64,000 bases of DNA from Tridacna crocea (lineage: Eukaryota > Mollusca > Bivalvia > Cardiida > Cardiidae), in assembly GCA_943736015.1 (NCBI GenBank), contig OX031070.1, positions 21,783,673-21,847,672 of the forward strand, in the 5' to 3' direction. Numbering within the stretch: position 1 is the first letter of the stretch; every line of letters begins with the position of its first letter. Shown here piece by piece: positions 10,491 through 22,731 of the stretch. The notes under the pieces were generated by a model. It was not told where the DNA came from. It made no database searches and saw only the letters and a program-made list of their open reading frames with translations. The position numbers and the translations under genes were made by a program.

Positions 10491-12736
10491 AGCATGTCGG
10501 CTATGCTGCATCCTTCTTCCAAAGAAGCATAGACTTACACCCCACCCCACAGGGGTGTATAAGACTGTGTTTGTACTATATTTATAAGACCTCGCGCCTC
10601 AAGCTTTCCTGTGCATTATGTTTGATTTACATTACAACTCCTTTATCAGAACACTTCGCTTAGCAATAAATTTTTCATACTCGTGAAAAAACGTAATAGA
10701 GCTTTAATTGTTTATTATTAAGAATTCGTATTTAAAATACTGTTTGAGACCTTGATATCTGAAGAATTATCCGTCTTGTGCTCCCGGCTTCAATCCTCAC
10801 TAGAAGTGCTGGGTTTTGCCTAGGGGGTTTCCATAAAAGTGTTGATCAAACAACGGTGAAACCAAGAACACACGTTTAAAGTCCTATCCCCAATCTTTGG
10901 TTTGTTTTGGAGGCTGCAATACTTCGGGTAGGTCTATATCTTCATGGTTTAAAGCATTGATTAACCGCATTTCGTATTTGATCAAATCTGTTCCTAGAAT
11001 AAACAAATTTAGCAAATTTCAAAGCACTGAAAGCAGTGACAGACTCGCAAATGTGGAATTAACGGTCTTGGTACAGATGAAACTTGAATGGTCCATACAA
11101 AATTCAAGAAAAATGGTCCAGTCCGAATATTGAGTGCTATTAGCTAAGATCCTGTGCAATCCGGTTATTAAGTCCGATCTAATTTGGCCTGGTTCCGTTC
11201 GGTTATGTCTGACCCTATTCCATCAAATGACTGTGCCCAATGCTCGTAGCTATTTACGTACTACATTTAGTTCACGCAACATTTAAACAACACGTAGAAA
11301 TGCTTGGCTGATCTTTCATTCAAGGAAAAAGCAAGTGAAGAACATGCCAATTCAATATCTATCGCATTTGAATTTTCCTGAGTTTACTTTTAGATTTTCA
11401 CTTACTTATCAGTTAACAATCGTTTAGCTAAACGAGACCTACAACACAGACCGGTATTGGTAATGTAGGCAAGACTTTTGAGTCTTGTCAAAGTCTATAC
11501 AGCAAATCGATTTCACATACAGTCAATAATATGGTATCATAAATTGCATACATGTAAAGTATGCTGTTTAATTGATTTGTTATAAGGACATGTGGTTCAA
11601 TACATGTATATACTTGTAGTTCGACTGGAATGAAATATATGTACATGTAAAGAAATACCCGATTAGTATAATGTCAAATTAAGATCATTTAATGTTTTCA
11701 GGTCATATAAAAAGATATTTGCAATCATATAACCGAATTTTTGGTTCCAATAATCGATGAACCAATATTCAATTATGGTCATATGTTTTGTTAAGTCGAT
11801 TTCACGCAAGGACATTTGGTGCATGGTTTCCTGGTACTATAGAAAGATGCTTGCATTCATATAGCCAACTCTTGTTCGATATATGGATGAATCCATATTT
11901 AATTTCTGTCACATGTTTTTTTAAAAAGGTTCCATTGATGGCAGATGGTTTGATATATGACATGACTTATTTCATTCAAAGGAATATTCGTGTTTTAATA
12001 TTGTTAAGATGAATGATTTAATTTGGCGCTTCTCCGGATTTATACACGCAGGATTCCGTTCAAAACACTAAAGTTGTCGATTAATAGAGTAATATTATTT
12101 AGTTCCATATTAACATGTTTCCATTTCATATGTATAGTTAAAATAAATTCATAACTTTACTGTATAAAATCGTAAGAGAACGATATATGACAGCCATAGT
12201 TTTCCATAAGCTTTCATGAATAACGCCATCATAAAAATGACTTTAAGTGTGACCATTCGCTCATTAGGCTCGCACTTGTGAATTTGCAAATATCGCTAGA
12301 CTTTAAAGTGCGAAAACACTAGGATTTTTGTAAGACCTTTGCGTGACTACTCTTACATATAAGATGATTAGGGTGAAATTCTTTATGCTAATTGCAACAA
12401 AATCCTTTCGAAAAACGGGAAAGCAATTTGTCACCTAAATGAACGTGATAGATTTTTGGATAAATACTTTTATTGTCTTTTATGGCAAGAAATTGACCTC
12501 AATTTTTTGTTACTTGTGATTTTGAAATGATTTTTTTTTATTTCGTCGGAGAGTAAGTGCAAAAATGTGATGGCTTTTAACTGCGTTCATTAGCAATACT
12601 CGTTTTTTGCATGCAACAGATTCTAGTTCGATCTTTCAAGTAAAACGACAACATTATCAGCCCTATCTTCTGTTCTAATACTTGAGGTCAGATATTCTAC
12701 TGGAAACTGCCTTCCTATGTAGAGCCTGAGTTTTTT
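10491..12736. other. Unassigned AT-rich stretch with a diverged tandem duplication
   Basis: No gene was recognised. Segments at about 11700-11795 and 11822-11935 are diverged direct copies (tttgcaatcatata / cttgcattcatata; atcgatgaaccaatatt / atggatgaatccatatt) spaced about 125 bp. A possible SINE B-box remnant (ggcttcaatcct) is near 10787. Confidence 0.4.
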
Positions 12737-12737
12737 A

Positions 12738-12769
<32 letters not shown>
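12737..12769. repeat. (CTAT)n microsatellite, LINE 3' tail
   Basis: On the minus strand this reads (GATA)n and begins 13 bases after the stop codon of the LINE ORF. Tandem short-repeat tails at that position are usual for CR1-like and related LINE clades, so this is probably the element's own 3' end. Confidence 0.8.
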
Positions 12770-12781
12770 GTGTAGAGACCT

Positions 12782-13930
12782 TCATAGGCATGTGCCTCTA
12801 TGGTCCTTTTCTTCTTTGTTAGGTCTTGTAGTACCCGCCTCCGGCCCATAACATTCGGGTGAAAACTTTACTGGATTATTTTTCCAAAAATTATTCAATG
12901 AATTTTTAAAACTATTTACGTTCTCACTATTTACAATATCCCTGGGCAGCTTATTCCATGCGTTGACAGTCCTCTGAGTAAAACTAAATTTTCGCAGGTT
13001 GGTTCTACATAATAAATTATGTTATTATAAATCTTGAAATCATGTCCTCTGGTGGTATTTTATGTATGACTGGATGGGAATAATTTATTTTTGTCTACTC
13101 TGTCTATGTTTTTCATTATTTTAAATAACTGTATGAGGTCAGATCTTTGTCTTCTGTATTCGAGTGTTGGTAAACGAAGATGTTTTAATCTTTGATTGTA
13201 ATCTTTGTCTTTCAAACATTGTATGATCTTTGTTGCCCTCCTTTGTACATTTTCTAACTTAGTCTCTTCTTCTTTGTAGATAACAGACCACACATTTGAA
13301 CCATATTCAAGTTGGGGATGTATCAGACTTTTATATAGGATAAGGATCATGGATTTGTCGATGTAGTTGAATGATCTTTTAATCAAGCCAAGGATTTTGT
13401 TTGCAGTTTTAGCTTTTATATTGATATGTTCTTTAAAGGATAATTTGTCGTCAATGTGAATGCTTAAGTCTTTTTCTGTAGTGTCTTTGATTACGTCCTT
13501 TTAAATAATTGATATCTAGTTGTTTTATCTTTGTCAATTTGTAAATGTTTACACTTTTCTTGGTTGAATTTCAATAGCCAAGTATAAGACCAATCTTGCA
13601 GGTTATTTAAATCTTTCTGGAGGATTTTCTGCTCATTCTCAGTATTTACAGCAGAATATATTTTTGTGTCGTCCGCAAACAATTTTGTAGCATTAACGGT
13701 ACATTCTGGCAAATCGTTTATGAAAATGTTGAAGAGAGTTGGTCCAAGGACACTTTCTTGAGGGATACTGCTTATGACTCTTGCAAAATTATATTGTGAT
13801 CCATTTAATACCACCCTTTGTTTGCTGTCTGTCAAAAACTCTTAATCCATTCTAGAAGACTAGTTTATCAAATATCTGCTGAAAGAAACTGTATTTATCA
13901 AATGCCTGCTGTCTTATAAAAAGCCCTTGA
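12782..13930 (-). pseudogene. Non-LTR retrotransposon (LINE) ORF2 3' fragment, inactivated
   Basis: The C-terminal part of a non-LTR reverse transcriptase is readable on the minus strand. It runs in order as LEWIKSF, KQRVVLNG, QESVLGPTLFNIFINDLP, then the catalytic FADD motif (FADDTKIYS), then the thumb/C-terminal part LYKSLIHPQLEYGSNVW, NVQRRATKII and, near the end, a FTQR ... AWNKLP region. The ORF ends with TGA at 12782-12784. It is broken by a frameshift near 13495-13510, a TAA at about 13060 and another frameshift near 12990-13030. It is 5'-truncated near 13930, since the N-terminal RT motifs and endonuclease are absent. The order and motifs fit a CR1/Jockey-group element; the clade is an inference. 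It is a dead copy with no host role. Confidence 0.9.
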
Positions 13931-14790
13931 TCGAATCTTAGATTTAAGGACATCATTATTTATCATTTTTTGAATAGCCATCAGTATGAATGTAGAACAA
14001 CACAAGTTAATTCTAAGCATGCCAACGGAGACAGTGTGCACCAAATTAAGATCGTACAAAACGAATTTTAAGTTATTCTCTTACACTCTACATACAATCT
14101 CATGTTTAAAAAACCGTGAAAATGATAGAAAGCTTTTGCAAACATTGTAAGAAAGAAGAATTAACATGCTGGGAATTAACATTTTCTCCTTTTCTGACAA
14201 TACTTTCAACCCTTTTTTAGCACAAGTGACATCGTTTGAGTCACCTGTTTTGTCGTTCACCAAAGTTTACAATTTGAGCAATAATGTAATTTTCGTAAGG
14301 AGTGTATAGAAATTTAAATGCGTATATGCAGTTCTGTTTGCTTTCTTTAGGGCTGCTACTATCATTATTTCGCAAATACCATTTTTAGAAAATTCAGAGA
14401 TACAAAGGGATGTCGCTTTTTTTTTACTGTGAGCATTTTACGGTTTTGCCGTTGTCAAAGGCGTTTTTTCAGATTTTCAAATTGTTGCCTGTCCAAAATC
14501 TAATTAGCGATGGTTCAATGCTTAAATCTCGCAAAAATCCGAGAAATATCCCCTGGGAAATTTAAAACGAAGTCGGCTTAGTCCTACAACAACACATGTT
14601 AGCCGATCCCTATATTATCCTATTACAACATATTTTTGGCGTGGCTGAATGTGATGGCATTTGACCTAGTTTTTTGGTACTGATAACGTATGAATAAATA
14701 GATCATTTTCATTGGTCAAAAATGTGAACATGTTTATTATAAGGGCCCCTGCCTATATTTGTTGGCAAATTTACGTCGTTTTCCTTTTTT
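13931..14790. other. Mostly unassigned; decayed family A trace
   Basis: Positions 14118-14215 keep a weak family A hairpin (gcaaacattgtaagaaag ... acattttctccttttctgacaat). Nothing else was recognised. Confidence 0.4.
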
Positions 14791-14791
14791 T

Positions 14792-15003
14792 CTAACCCTT
14801 TGGATGCTAAACGCGACCCGCTGACCTTTTGCGGACAGCGTAGATCAAGATCAGACTGCACAGAACGTGCAGTCTGATCTTTGATCTACGTTGTCCGATA
14901 AGGTAATATTATCCCCCAAAACATAACTTTTAGGTAGTAATATTTATGTTATTATTATCGAATTGAAAATTTACGATTAGTTATACAGCAGGACAAGAGT
15001 TAA
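14792..15003. mobile_element. Family C hairpin MITE, well preserved
   Basis: This is the clearest family C copy. The ends are CTAACCCTTTGGATGC and AGCAGGACAAGAGTTAA. The long stem at about 14836-14896 has arms gacagcgtagatcaagatca and the complement, meeting at tgcacagaacgtgca. It carries no coding capacity. TTAA-like ends resemble family A and suggest the same transposition machinery; a piggyBac-like source is an inference. Confidence 0.75.
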
Positions 15004-15695
15004 GATACGAGAGTTTTCTTGTTCACGAAACCTACTTGTTTGTCTTGATACTAGTAGTTTTTGGCTCCGTTCTGCAAGTGTTTTAGTCATATCAGAACGA
15101 CAGTTATACCTTGGTTACGTTGGTTCAGTGCTGGGTACAGTATCATTCGAGTTGCGCTCTGGATAAAGGGCAGCTTAGTGCATCTCCGTGATGACCTTGT
15201 AACTGACTATATAATTAGGGATCCATTCAATACACTTTTTGATTCATAAGGTAGAATTATCCCTTTGTCATGGAGAAAATTTGAAGATACATGATATATG
15301 TCAATCCGATATTTATAACTTCTGCAAATATTTTATTAGAAGCTGTAATCTATTAATTGATTAAAAATAAAAGAAGGCATTGTGAATGACTGAGACTTAA
15401 GGGCTCAGCCAGTGAAACAGCTAAATTTGGAATATAGAATCCGAAAGACAATAAGAAGAATGGTCAGTGTTATATCCAAGACATAAGAATAAAATGGTCC
15501 AAACATAAATGATTAACGACAATGAAATAAAATATTCAGTGACATATTATATTCTAGTATTCAGCTAGTGAAGACGATCCGCATATTCGAATTTCAGTTT
15601 AGTGTTGATCAGAAATCTCACAAAACATTAATATACTTTATTCAAGTTGTTAGTGTGCGTTACATCATCGTAACTTAATGTTTAAATGTATTACA

Positions 15696-15697
<2 letters not shown>
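15004..15697. other. Unassigned stretch
   Basis: No gene or repeat family was recognised. Confidence 0.3.

Positions 15698-15728
<31 letters not shown>
15698..15728. repeat. (CT)n microsatellite
   Basis: About 30 bp of CT repeats. Confidence 0.95.
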
Positions 15729-15731
<3 letters not shown>

Positions 15732-15979
15732 CACCTCCTACTCTGCCTCTCTCTCAGCTTATGCACTTGTGTTGAAAAAATCTTCATAATTAGGTAAAAT
15801 ATTATACATGTCCAAAAGTAAAAATAAATGCGGACAACCATTTGAATGTGGTCCAAAAGATTGAATTCTTTCTTAAAGAGTTAAAACATCGCGAGAAAGG
15901 AAGAAAATTATGTTTACCCGTCAGTTGAAGTGCGTTTATGTTCTACAAATGTGAAAGAGTTTTCTTGTATGTGTTATAT

Positions 15980-16145
15980 ACAGAATATTTGTTTTTTGGT
16001 GAAAGATCAAATTCATTTCATCGAGTGAACACCATCGGTAATATATCCACTCGCGGCTGTGCTATTCGTGAAAATATCACCCATGATGTTCGCGACATGA
16101 AATAAATTTTGATCTTTCAGTTGAGAAAACAAATGTTTTATATTT
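15980..16145. mobile_element. Family B, hairpin part only
   Basis: gaatatttgttttttggtga ... tcatcgagtgaacaccatcgg and the complementary arm ending aaaacaaatgttttat. The ~300-bp left extension of longer copies is missing. Confidence 0.7.
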
Positions 16146-16182
16146 CAATTTTCTCTCCAAGCCCCTGGCTGTTTTCCCACAT

Positions 16183-16238
16183 AATCATTGTCGTAACAAT
16201 GGTTAGGGGTAATCATTGTCGTAACAATGGTTAGGGGT
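16183..16238. repeat. 28-bp tandem duplication
   Basis: Two perfect head-to-tail copies of a unit starting aatcattgtcgtaacaatgg. Confidence 0.9.
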
Positions 16239-16278
16239 TGGAGAGGAATAAATTCTATTGGACTATCACCAATGTCGG

Positions 16279-16362
16279 AATTTTGGGGAGAGTTTTGCCA
16301 AGCCAAGGATCGAACTCACAGCGCCATGTTTTCAAGTCCTGCACTGAGCTGCCAGGACTTGG
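16279..16362 (-). mobile_element. tRNA-like SINE head, minus strand
   Basis: Read on the minus strand it has an A box (cagctcagtgcagg) and a B box (gagttcgatccttgg) spaced as in a tRNA. The stems do not pair well, so a SINE head or tRNA pseudogene is likelier than a working gene. Confidence 0.5.
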
Positions 16363-16689
16363 ATTGCAGCGAAAAGAGTTGTATCACTTGTTTCACTTGC
16401 AATGCTTTGCATTTCTTTATTTATGGTAAGTCTCGGATACTAACCGTATGAATCAGACGACTAATTAAAAGGTCTTATTGGATACCTAAAATATCTTTCT
16501 GTAAGCCGGGCTCTAACACGCTAGACATGTCAAATTTTTGACAGCTATTTAAAAGTCACGACAACGAGAAATTCTGATCTTCATAAATTGATAAGCATGA
16601 TTTGACAATCTAGATCCAAGACCGTACTGTAACGGAAGCCTATAGGGGCCATCTAAATTCATACGTGTCTAGACTTGTGTGAGTTCTGT

Positions 16690-17246
16690 CATCTTCGCAA
16701 GCCAAGGGTGACGATCCGATACGCTACTGTACCCTTGGCGGATCGAGCTTGATTTCGACATTCTCCCGATACGCATTTTCATTGGTTGCAGCTAGCTCTA
16801 ACTGCACGAATCAAATCGCTCGAAGCAATCATCTTTGATAAAAATAGAACAAGGTTGCGACCTTTCGGATAAACATAGATGGTAAACTTTAACACCTCCG
16901 TGAATGTGTGCAGGATAAGAATGATTTATTACCGGAAAAAAAAAAACATAGACGAACAATATTTGCAGAAAGTTTCCGTTTGACCAATCAATTATCAGAG
17001 GTTTTAGGCTATATTCCAGCACCTGAACATGGAATGACGAAGTACGTTTGTGGTTATTGCTTCATGTTGAATTACTGTATTCGTAAGCGGTTTGTAAAAC
17101 GATATTTCATTGCCTATAAGAAATATAATGTAAAGGGAGATAATAAGTAGCATCCAATAGGAGGCTTATCGCGGGAATCTCGAAATCGGTTTCGATCCGC
17201 CAAGGTAAGATCAACGTAGTGATCGTAACCTTGGCTCGCGAAGATG
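16690..17246. mobile_element. TIR element, ~560 bp, non-autonomous
   Basis: About 95-bp imperfect terminal inverted repeats. The left starts atcttcgcaagccaagggt and contains ccttggcggatcga; the right contains tcgatccgccaagg and ends accttggctcgcgaagat. The interior has no transposase; its open frames are short and unfamiliar. Confidence 0.75.
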
Positions 17247-17511
17247 TGGCTCTGTATACTTTGACTTCGACCTATTTCCAGCTAAAGTAGATAAATTACG
17301 CTTGAACTACGCCAAAAGAATCAATAAAATGCCTCTTATCATAATTATATGTCGTAATCCGTTTGTTTCAAAGCTGAAAACACTAAACAACATGAATATA
17401 TTGATCTATGTAATAAAACGTAGAAAACATTTATTTGTCTGTTTTCAAAGCCTACTAAAACGGGCGATACCATTATCATCTTAACTAACAGCCTGCTCTT
17501 AATGTCTTATG

Positions 17512-17584
17512 TCGGTTTACTTCAAAAACCTCGTAACTACAGCTTGTTTTAAGCTGTAGTTACGAGGTTTCTGAAGTAAACCGA
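17512..17584. mobile_element. Family E mini-hairpin
   Basis: A 73-bp near-perfect hairpin: tcggtttacttcaaaaacct ... actacagcttg / caagctgtagttacgagg ... aagtaaaccga. It is the best of four copies; the others are at 38967, 44786 and 53024. Confidence 0.85.
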
Positions 17585-17589
17585 AGATA

Positions 17590-18200
17590 TGTATTTAACC
17601 ACCTTATCCAAGAGAATCACTCGAAGTACAAAGGCAGATTTTAAAAAAAGCCATATACACCAAAGATACCACTTTTCTTTGTAAGGTATATGATATTATC
17701 CAGAATACATTTGTCCGTGTAATGAAAATGATATCAAACAGTAAGTACATAAATGCATCATTTAATTTATGGGCTTAAAGGGCGAGTTGTAACGGAAAAC
17801 TTCCATTTACATATAGACTGTACATAAATATCTTGATGTAGGCTAATACAGCAATATCATTTTACTTTGACAAGTCTTTTTAAACCTTTAATCTTTTATG
17901 GGAAACACATAAGTCTTTGTGGGCTATTCTAATTGATGGCAAAGCCAGTACATTTCCGGTTCACACCATCCGCCCCGTTTGCATGGTTTGTATTGCCTTT
18001 AACGGCCTTCAAAAATTAACTGCAGTCTTTTGCCTGGAGCCACCATACCTATCTAGGCTTTCCTGGAGTTTCGAATTATAGTGGTTTGCAGAATATTCGT
18101 CCAAGCTACCTACTGTTTTCCATTGTTTACAAACGTCGTCGAAACAAGGATAAGCAGGGAGAAAGGAATGATTTGTGTCTCAATGACCATCAACGATTCT
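17590..18200. other. Unassigned stretch
   Basis: No gene or repeat family was recognised. Confidence 0.3.
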
Positions 18201-18207
18201 GGGAAAG

Positions 18208-18285
18208 AAATTGTCCGGCATGAGGACTCGAACCTGATTTCAGGCCCTGTACGTTGGCTTATGAGCTACGGAGCTCGGCTCATCA
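18208..18285 (-). mobile_element. tRNA-derived SINE head or tRNA pseudogene
   Basis: On the minus strand: gagctccgtagctcataagc (A-box region) and a perfect B box GGTTCGAGTCC, the spacing expected of a tRNA. The 5' and 3' acceptor arms do not pair convincingly. Confidence 0.5.
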
Positions 18286-18503
18286 GCTGATTTGGTCATA
18301 GAAAGTAGTTTTAGTCATAATTAATCCTATAACATGTCCATGTAGTTGAGATCAGCGGTCCTACTCGTATAGTTGTGAGCATGTTGTTTCTTGTTACTTG
18401 CCTTCTTTTTTTGGACCCTTTTCGGTCAGCCGCATGAGCATAAGAAATTTGTGGACGACAAAAGAACTGCATGTAACCTTATTGCTTGTTCGAACCATTA
18501 TCC

Positions 18504-18732
18504 TTTGACCTTTTACCACACAATCCCGACTTCTTACGACCGTGAGATAGAAGCTTTTTGAAAACATTGTGGGAAAAGGAGAAAATGCTGGTAACCAGCA
18601 TTTTCTTCTTTTCCCACAATGTTTTCAACCCTGCTGGAAACACATTTCAATTTTTGAGTTGCGTTGTGTTGTTGTCTGCAAGTGCTTTCAATTTGCACCT
18701 GTCTATAATTTTGTCGTGTGGTAAATGGTTAA
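18504..18732. mobile_element. Family A MITE
   Basis: Full-length, with the left TTAA mutated. The hairpin gaaaacattgtgggaaaagg ... ctggtaaccag ... cccacaatgttttc is nearly perfect. The right end is gtcgtgtggtaaatggTTAA. Confidence 0.85.
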
Positions 18733-19440
18733 GGTTCCTTCATATATCTCTTTAAATTGCGATTTGCCGTAGACTATTTTTAAAACTTAGTGGTAAAAGT
18801 AGAAAAACATTTACTCGAACCAAAAGCTGTAGCAGATCGTAAAGAACAATTCTTTTCGGCCAGAAAATCTTCATAAACACGTGCTAACTGTCAAACTTGA
18901 ATTTTACTGTTACTATTTTGAAAAAAAAAAAATTTTTTTTCAACATCATCAGCCCAGAACTTTGATCAAGATGCTAGATGTTTTAAAGCACGCTTAGGTC
19001 TTACTGAATAAATACATAGAATAATGATCTGTCAAATTGTTGTCACCAGACTTGCTCGTACATGCTGGTAATCGTAGACCATTAAATATTCATTGACAAA
19101 CGAAACTTCCCCCACCCCCAAGTATCCTTTGAATGGACCAAATAGTATATCTAGCCCGTATAATTAATGTCTTTTGAGAAATATAAACCACCGCAAACTG
19201 GTGTTGAATTATTGTAAGGCTGGTCATTTTTGCTAGTTAACTTATTACCCCATTTAGAGATGTATTTCGGCGGCCAGTGGACCTATCCTTGCACTTTATC
19301 TTCCCTCCCCCCGTCATCTTTTCTTAAATATTACGTGTAGGGGATAAAAAATATATATGTTCGGTGAATGGAGGAAAATTAATTAATAATCCTGTCGCAA
19401 TGACTTTGCATACCGAGCAAAGAGTTGATCTTTGAAACTA
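18733..19440. other. Unassigned stretch
   Basis: No gene or repeat family was recognised. Confidence 0.3.
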
Positions 19441-19443
19441 CTC

Positions 19444-19714
19444 GATATGGTCTGCAACAGGCAAAAAGGGGCCCTTAGACGTTTGTGTACAGTGTTGCCT
19501 CGGATCAGCCTGTGCAGTCCACGCAGACTGATCCGAGACGACACTGTCCGATCGTTTGTGTTTTTTTGTTCACGCAAGCCCACTGTAGATCAAAATTTGA
19601 TGTTGACGTAAAGTGCCATCTCGATTTAGCTTGAGTAGTCCGCACAGGCTAATCTGAGACGGTACTTCACGCAAATGTCCGACAGACCGTTCTTGCGTGT
19701 TGCATACCAATTAT
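19444..19714. mobile_element. Family D MITE, diverged
   Basis: Ends tatggtctgcaacaggcaaa / tcttgcgtgttgcatacca. It has two internal hairpins built on gatcagcctgtgcagtcc-like and aggctaatctgagacgg-like arms. Confidence 0.75.
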
Positions 19715-20117
19715 ATGTCTGAGAAACCGAGCTTTGAAAGAGGGAGAGGAAGAGAGATGGGGAGAAAGAAAGGGTTAGAAAGAGAACTTTATGAAGACAC
19801 TGATAAATAAAAGAAGGGACCCACGGGCTAGCTGTTTAACAGCAAAACGAACATCAGAGACGAGCATCCCCAGAGAGGGCCACATAAAGTAACTTCCCCA
19901 AGAAAAATGCAGGACTCACACAGGGCGTTCAACTCTCACTGACCCTGTTTATACGTCTGATTGTGACATGTTCCTATTTGATACATTGCTTCTTTAACTA
20001 TTATTCTCAGCGCTATAGATAGATAAATTCGTCCCTTTTAGAAGCCTTATGATGAAATCCTCTGATACCAAAATATTTTACAACCTACATCTTGGCCAGA
20101 AAAGCTGGTAGTATATA
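19715..20117. other. Unassigned stretch
   Basis: A purine-rich GA tract at about 19735-19800; nothing else was recognised. Confidence 0.3.
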
Positions 20118-20210
20118 TCCAAGTTCAGATTGCACGTTCTGTGCAGTCTGATCTCGACCTAAGCTTTCCGCAAAAACCTATAATTTCTCCTATTGCGCTG
20201 AAAGGGTTAA
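20118..20210. mobile_element. Family C MITE, right half
   Basis: Hairpin cagattgcacgttctgtgca gtctgatctcgacct, then the right end through aaagggTTAA. Confidence 0.6.
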
Positions 20211-20639
20211 ATTAATTATCCACAAATGATTAGGCGTTAATTAGAGACAATCCGTTGTATTTCCATGTATGGAATCTCGTCCAAACAGTTCGCAAAATAA
20301 ATGGAATGGGAATTTTCAGTCACTACAAAAGCACCGGGCCGATTTCACCAGTCACCTCGAAAACTGTGCTAAATCTTAATTCAATGACTAGACGTCTTAA
20401 TTATCGGCCGAGTCTCAGCCATCCATTTTGCTAGGCTTAGAATTTAAAATTGCCATATTATCTATCTTATCATTCTATTTTAGAAAAAAAACAGCCATCC
20501 AGTGGTCGAACTAAACCTATAGTTAAGGATGACTGGATGAGTAGCTGTTTACACTGATATTAATATACTTATACCCTGAATCTTATTTCTCTCTAAACGG
20601 TTGTAACACAGCTTTTAGATATTTTAGAGATGAAAGAAA

Positions 20640-21120
20640 AAAACTTATTTTATTTCATGCTTTCCGGTATAGGATATCGAGAAATAGCAGCGAAAATATT
20701 TTTCGATCTTACACTGTTACTACCAGTGAAAATACCGATTTTCATCATGATCTTGTTGCCTATAGGTAAATTGCGCGTGCCTCACAACCAGATGGGAAAT
20801 ATGGCGTCATATACCTAATATTTCTCGCGTTTGACGTAATATTGTAATGCGTTGCTATGCGGGAGGGGTACACCATGGGGAATAACGGAAAAGAACTCGA
20901 CTAGATTTTGATAAAGCTCCTCCCAGAAAGGGTTAAAGGCGTGAAATAAATAGAATATTTGTTTTTTATCGGTGTAAGATCGAAATTTATTTTATCGAGT
21001 AAACACCATCGGTAATATTTCACGAGTGGCGCAGCACTCCTGAAAATATTACCGATGGTCTTCACTCGATGAAATAAATTTCGATCTTTCACCGAAAAAA
21101 ACAAATATCCTCTATATCTT
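20640..21120 (+). mobile_element. Family B element, long form
   Basis: The left part has ttatttcatgctttccgg, atatcgagaaata, ccagtgaaaata, gcgcgtgcctcacaaccaga, gacgtaatattgtaatgcgt, acaccatggggaat, ctagattttgataaagctcc. A hairpin at about 20949-21117 follows (gaatatttgttttttatcgg ... ttcgatctttcaccgaaaa). The left part recurs at 29574, 39042 and, reversed, at 32440, so it belongs to the element. It has no coding capacity that I recognise. It may be an internally deleted DNA transposon. Confidence 0.75.
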
Positions 21121-21123
21121 TTT

Positions 21124-21326
21124 AACGCTTATCCAGCTAAATAAGTAAGATCGAATTTTCAATTCGATATCAATAACTAAAATATCGGTGCTTTAAAGTT
21201 TTGTTTATAATATCTCCTTATCGGAAAGTACAGATAAAAGATCAGACTGCACGTTCTGTGCAGTCTGATCTTGATCTACACTGTCCGCAGAATGTCAGCA
21301 AGTCGCCCTTAGCAGTCAAGGGATAA
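21124..21326. mobile_element. Family C MITE
   Basis: Abuts the family B copy. Left end TTAACGCTTATCCAGCT; hairpin 21238-21290 (aaagatcagactgcacgttc and complement); right end cagtcaagggataa. Confidence 0.75.
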
Positions 21327-21764
21327 TGAGCGGTAGCTTAAATTTGAGATTCAGCCTTGACATATTCTACTGTTGCTTCTGGAACATTCCAGAAATATTC
21401 TGATAACTCAATGATGGATACACAATTACAAAACTGTCAAAAGTCATTTTTGAGAATGAAAAACAAAAAAACGGGAGTAACAAACGTTTTGTTTTTAAGT
21501 AGCAGATCGCGCCTACTTCATCCTAATAGTTCTTAAACAATTGAATAAAATATTTTAGAGGATAGTATGGTAGTATGTTTGATGGGGAAATGTTGGCGTA
21601 TGCATGTGTACTTATCTCTTTATCAACATAGAAAGTAGACGATAATTGTATAATAAATGTTACTCAAAATAATCTGTATTGATGACATGTATGGATCGTT
21701 TTGGATTTTGTGCAAAAACAACAAACAGAACATTGTCATGGGTTAAATTGGTGTCATTTTACTG

Positions 21765-21796
21765 ATTTATTTATTTATTTATTTATTTATTTATTT
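21765..21796. repeat. (TTTA)n microsatellite
   Basis: Eight TTTA units. Confidence 0.95.
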
Positions 21797-22042
21797 GCGT
21801 TAATTATATGCTACAACTATTTACGTATTTATTCATTAAACGAGTTTCTGGCAACTCTCACACACAAACACACAAATCGTATATAGTAAAATCTTCTAGT
21901 TAATCTAGTGTCTAAATTCGTGAACGTTTAGGATTAATTTTAGCACTTCCTATACATATGTGTCTACTAATTCATATTTATATTACCCATGCACTAGCAT
22001 AAAGGGTTTTTATGTATCTCAGTAATCCATCGTTCAAATCGA

Positions 22043-22313
22043 TATATGGAGTGCAACACGCGAAAAGGGTCATTCGGACATCTGCGTAAAGTGTCGTCTC
22101 GGATCAGCCTGCGCAGTCCGCGCAGGCTAATCCGAGACGGCACTTTCCGTTTTAATGCCATTTTCTGTTTTGCGCATGTCTACTGTAGCACAAAATCTAA
22201 TGTAGTCGTAAAGTGCCGTCTCGGATTAGCCTGCGCGGACTGCGCAGGCTGATCCGAGACGACACTTTACGCAGATGTCCGAATGCACCTTTTCGCGTGT
22301 TGCACTCCATATC
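22043..22313. mobile_element. Family D MITE, best copy
   Basis: Terminal inverted repeats atatggagtgcaacacgcga / tcgcgtgttgcactccatat. There are two separate internal hairpins: gtctcggatcagcctgcgca with its partner, then cggattagcctgcgcggact with its partner. Open frames rich in SRISLR, LRRLIR and CRLGLACADCAG-like strings come from these GC-rich arms and recur in every copy on either strand, so they are not proteins. Confidence 0.85.
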
Positions 22314-22502
22314 ATATTATTTGAAATCTTTTCAGAAGCTATGCTGTCTAACAACCAAGCGAAATAAGGATGTAAAGGAAGATTCTATGGCATGTAGAAG
22401 GTAGAAATATCGTACCAAAATATGTTGACCCAAGTTAGCAGGTTGACCGGCTTCCATAGATTTTGCATGAAACCCCCTTTTTAATTGTGCGTTGCAATTT
22501 TG

Positions 22503-22731
22503 CTTAACCCTTTACTCCATAGATACTCTTTTGGACGTATCAACAACAAAGAGCTTTTGAAAACATTGTGGGAAAAGGAGAAATTGCTCGTTACGAGCAA
22601 TTTCTCCTTTTTTCACAATGTTTTCCACTCAATCCGATTTCTGTATCCTCAGCCCATATTTTTGACATCATATCTTTATTTACTGCTGAAATGGAAGAGC
22701 CTCAAATCGGCATATCAGGTAAAGGGTTAAG
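22503..22731. mobile_element. Family A MITE, A2/A3 hybrid
   Basis: A2-type left end (ccctttactccatagatact). The hairpin is of mixed type: gggaaaaggagaaattgctc gttacgagcaatttctcc. The right end is ggtaaagggTTAA. Confidence 0.75.

Noticed and set aside
18208-18285. Functional tRNA gene on the minus strand
   Set aside because: Perfect B box, but no convincing acceptor stem or anticodon arm.
22046-22404. Open frames rich in SRISLR / CADCAG
   Set aside because: They arise from the hairpin arms of family D and appear on both strands of every copy, including 28044, 34260 and 34518.
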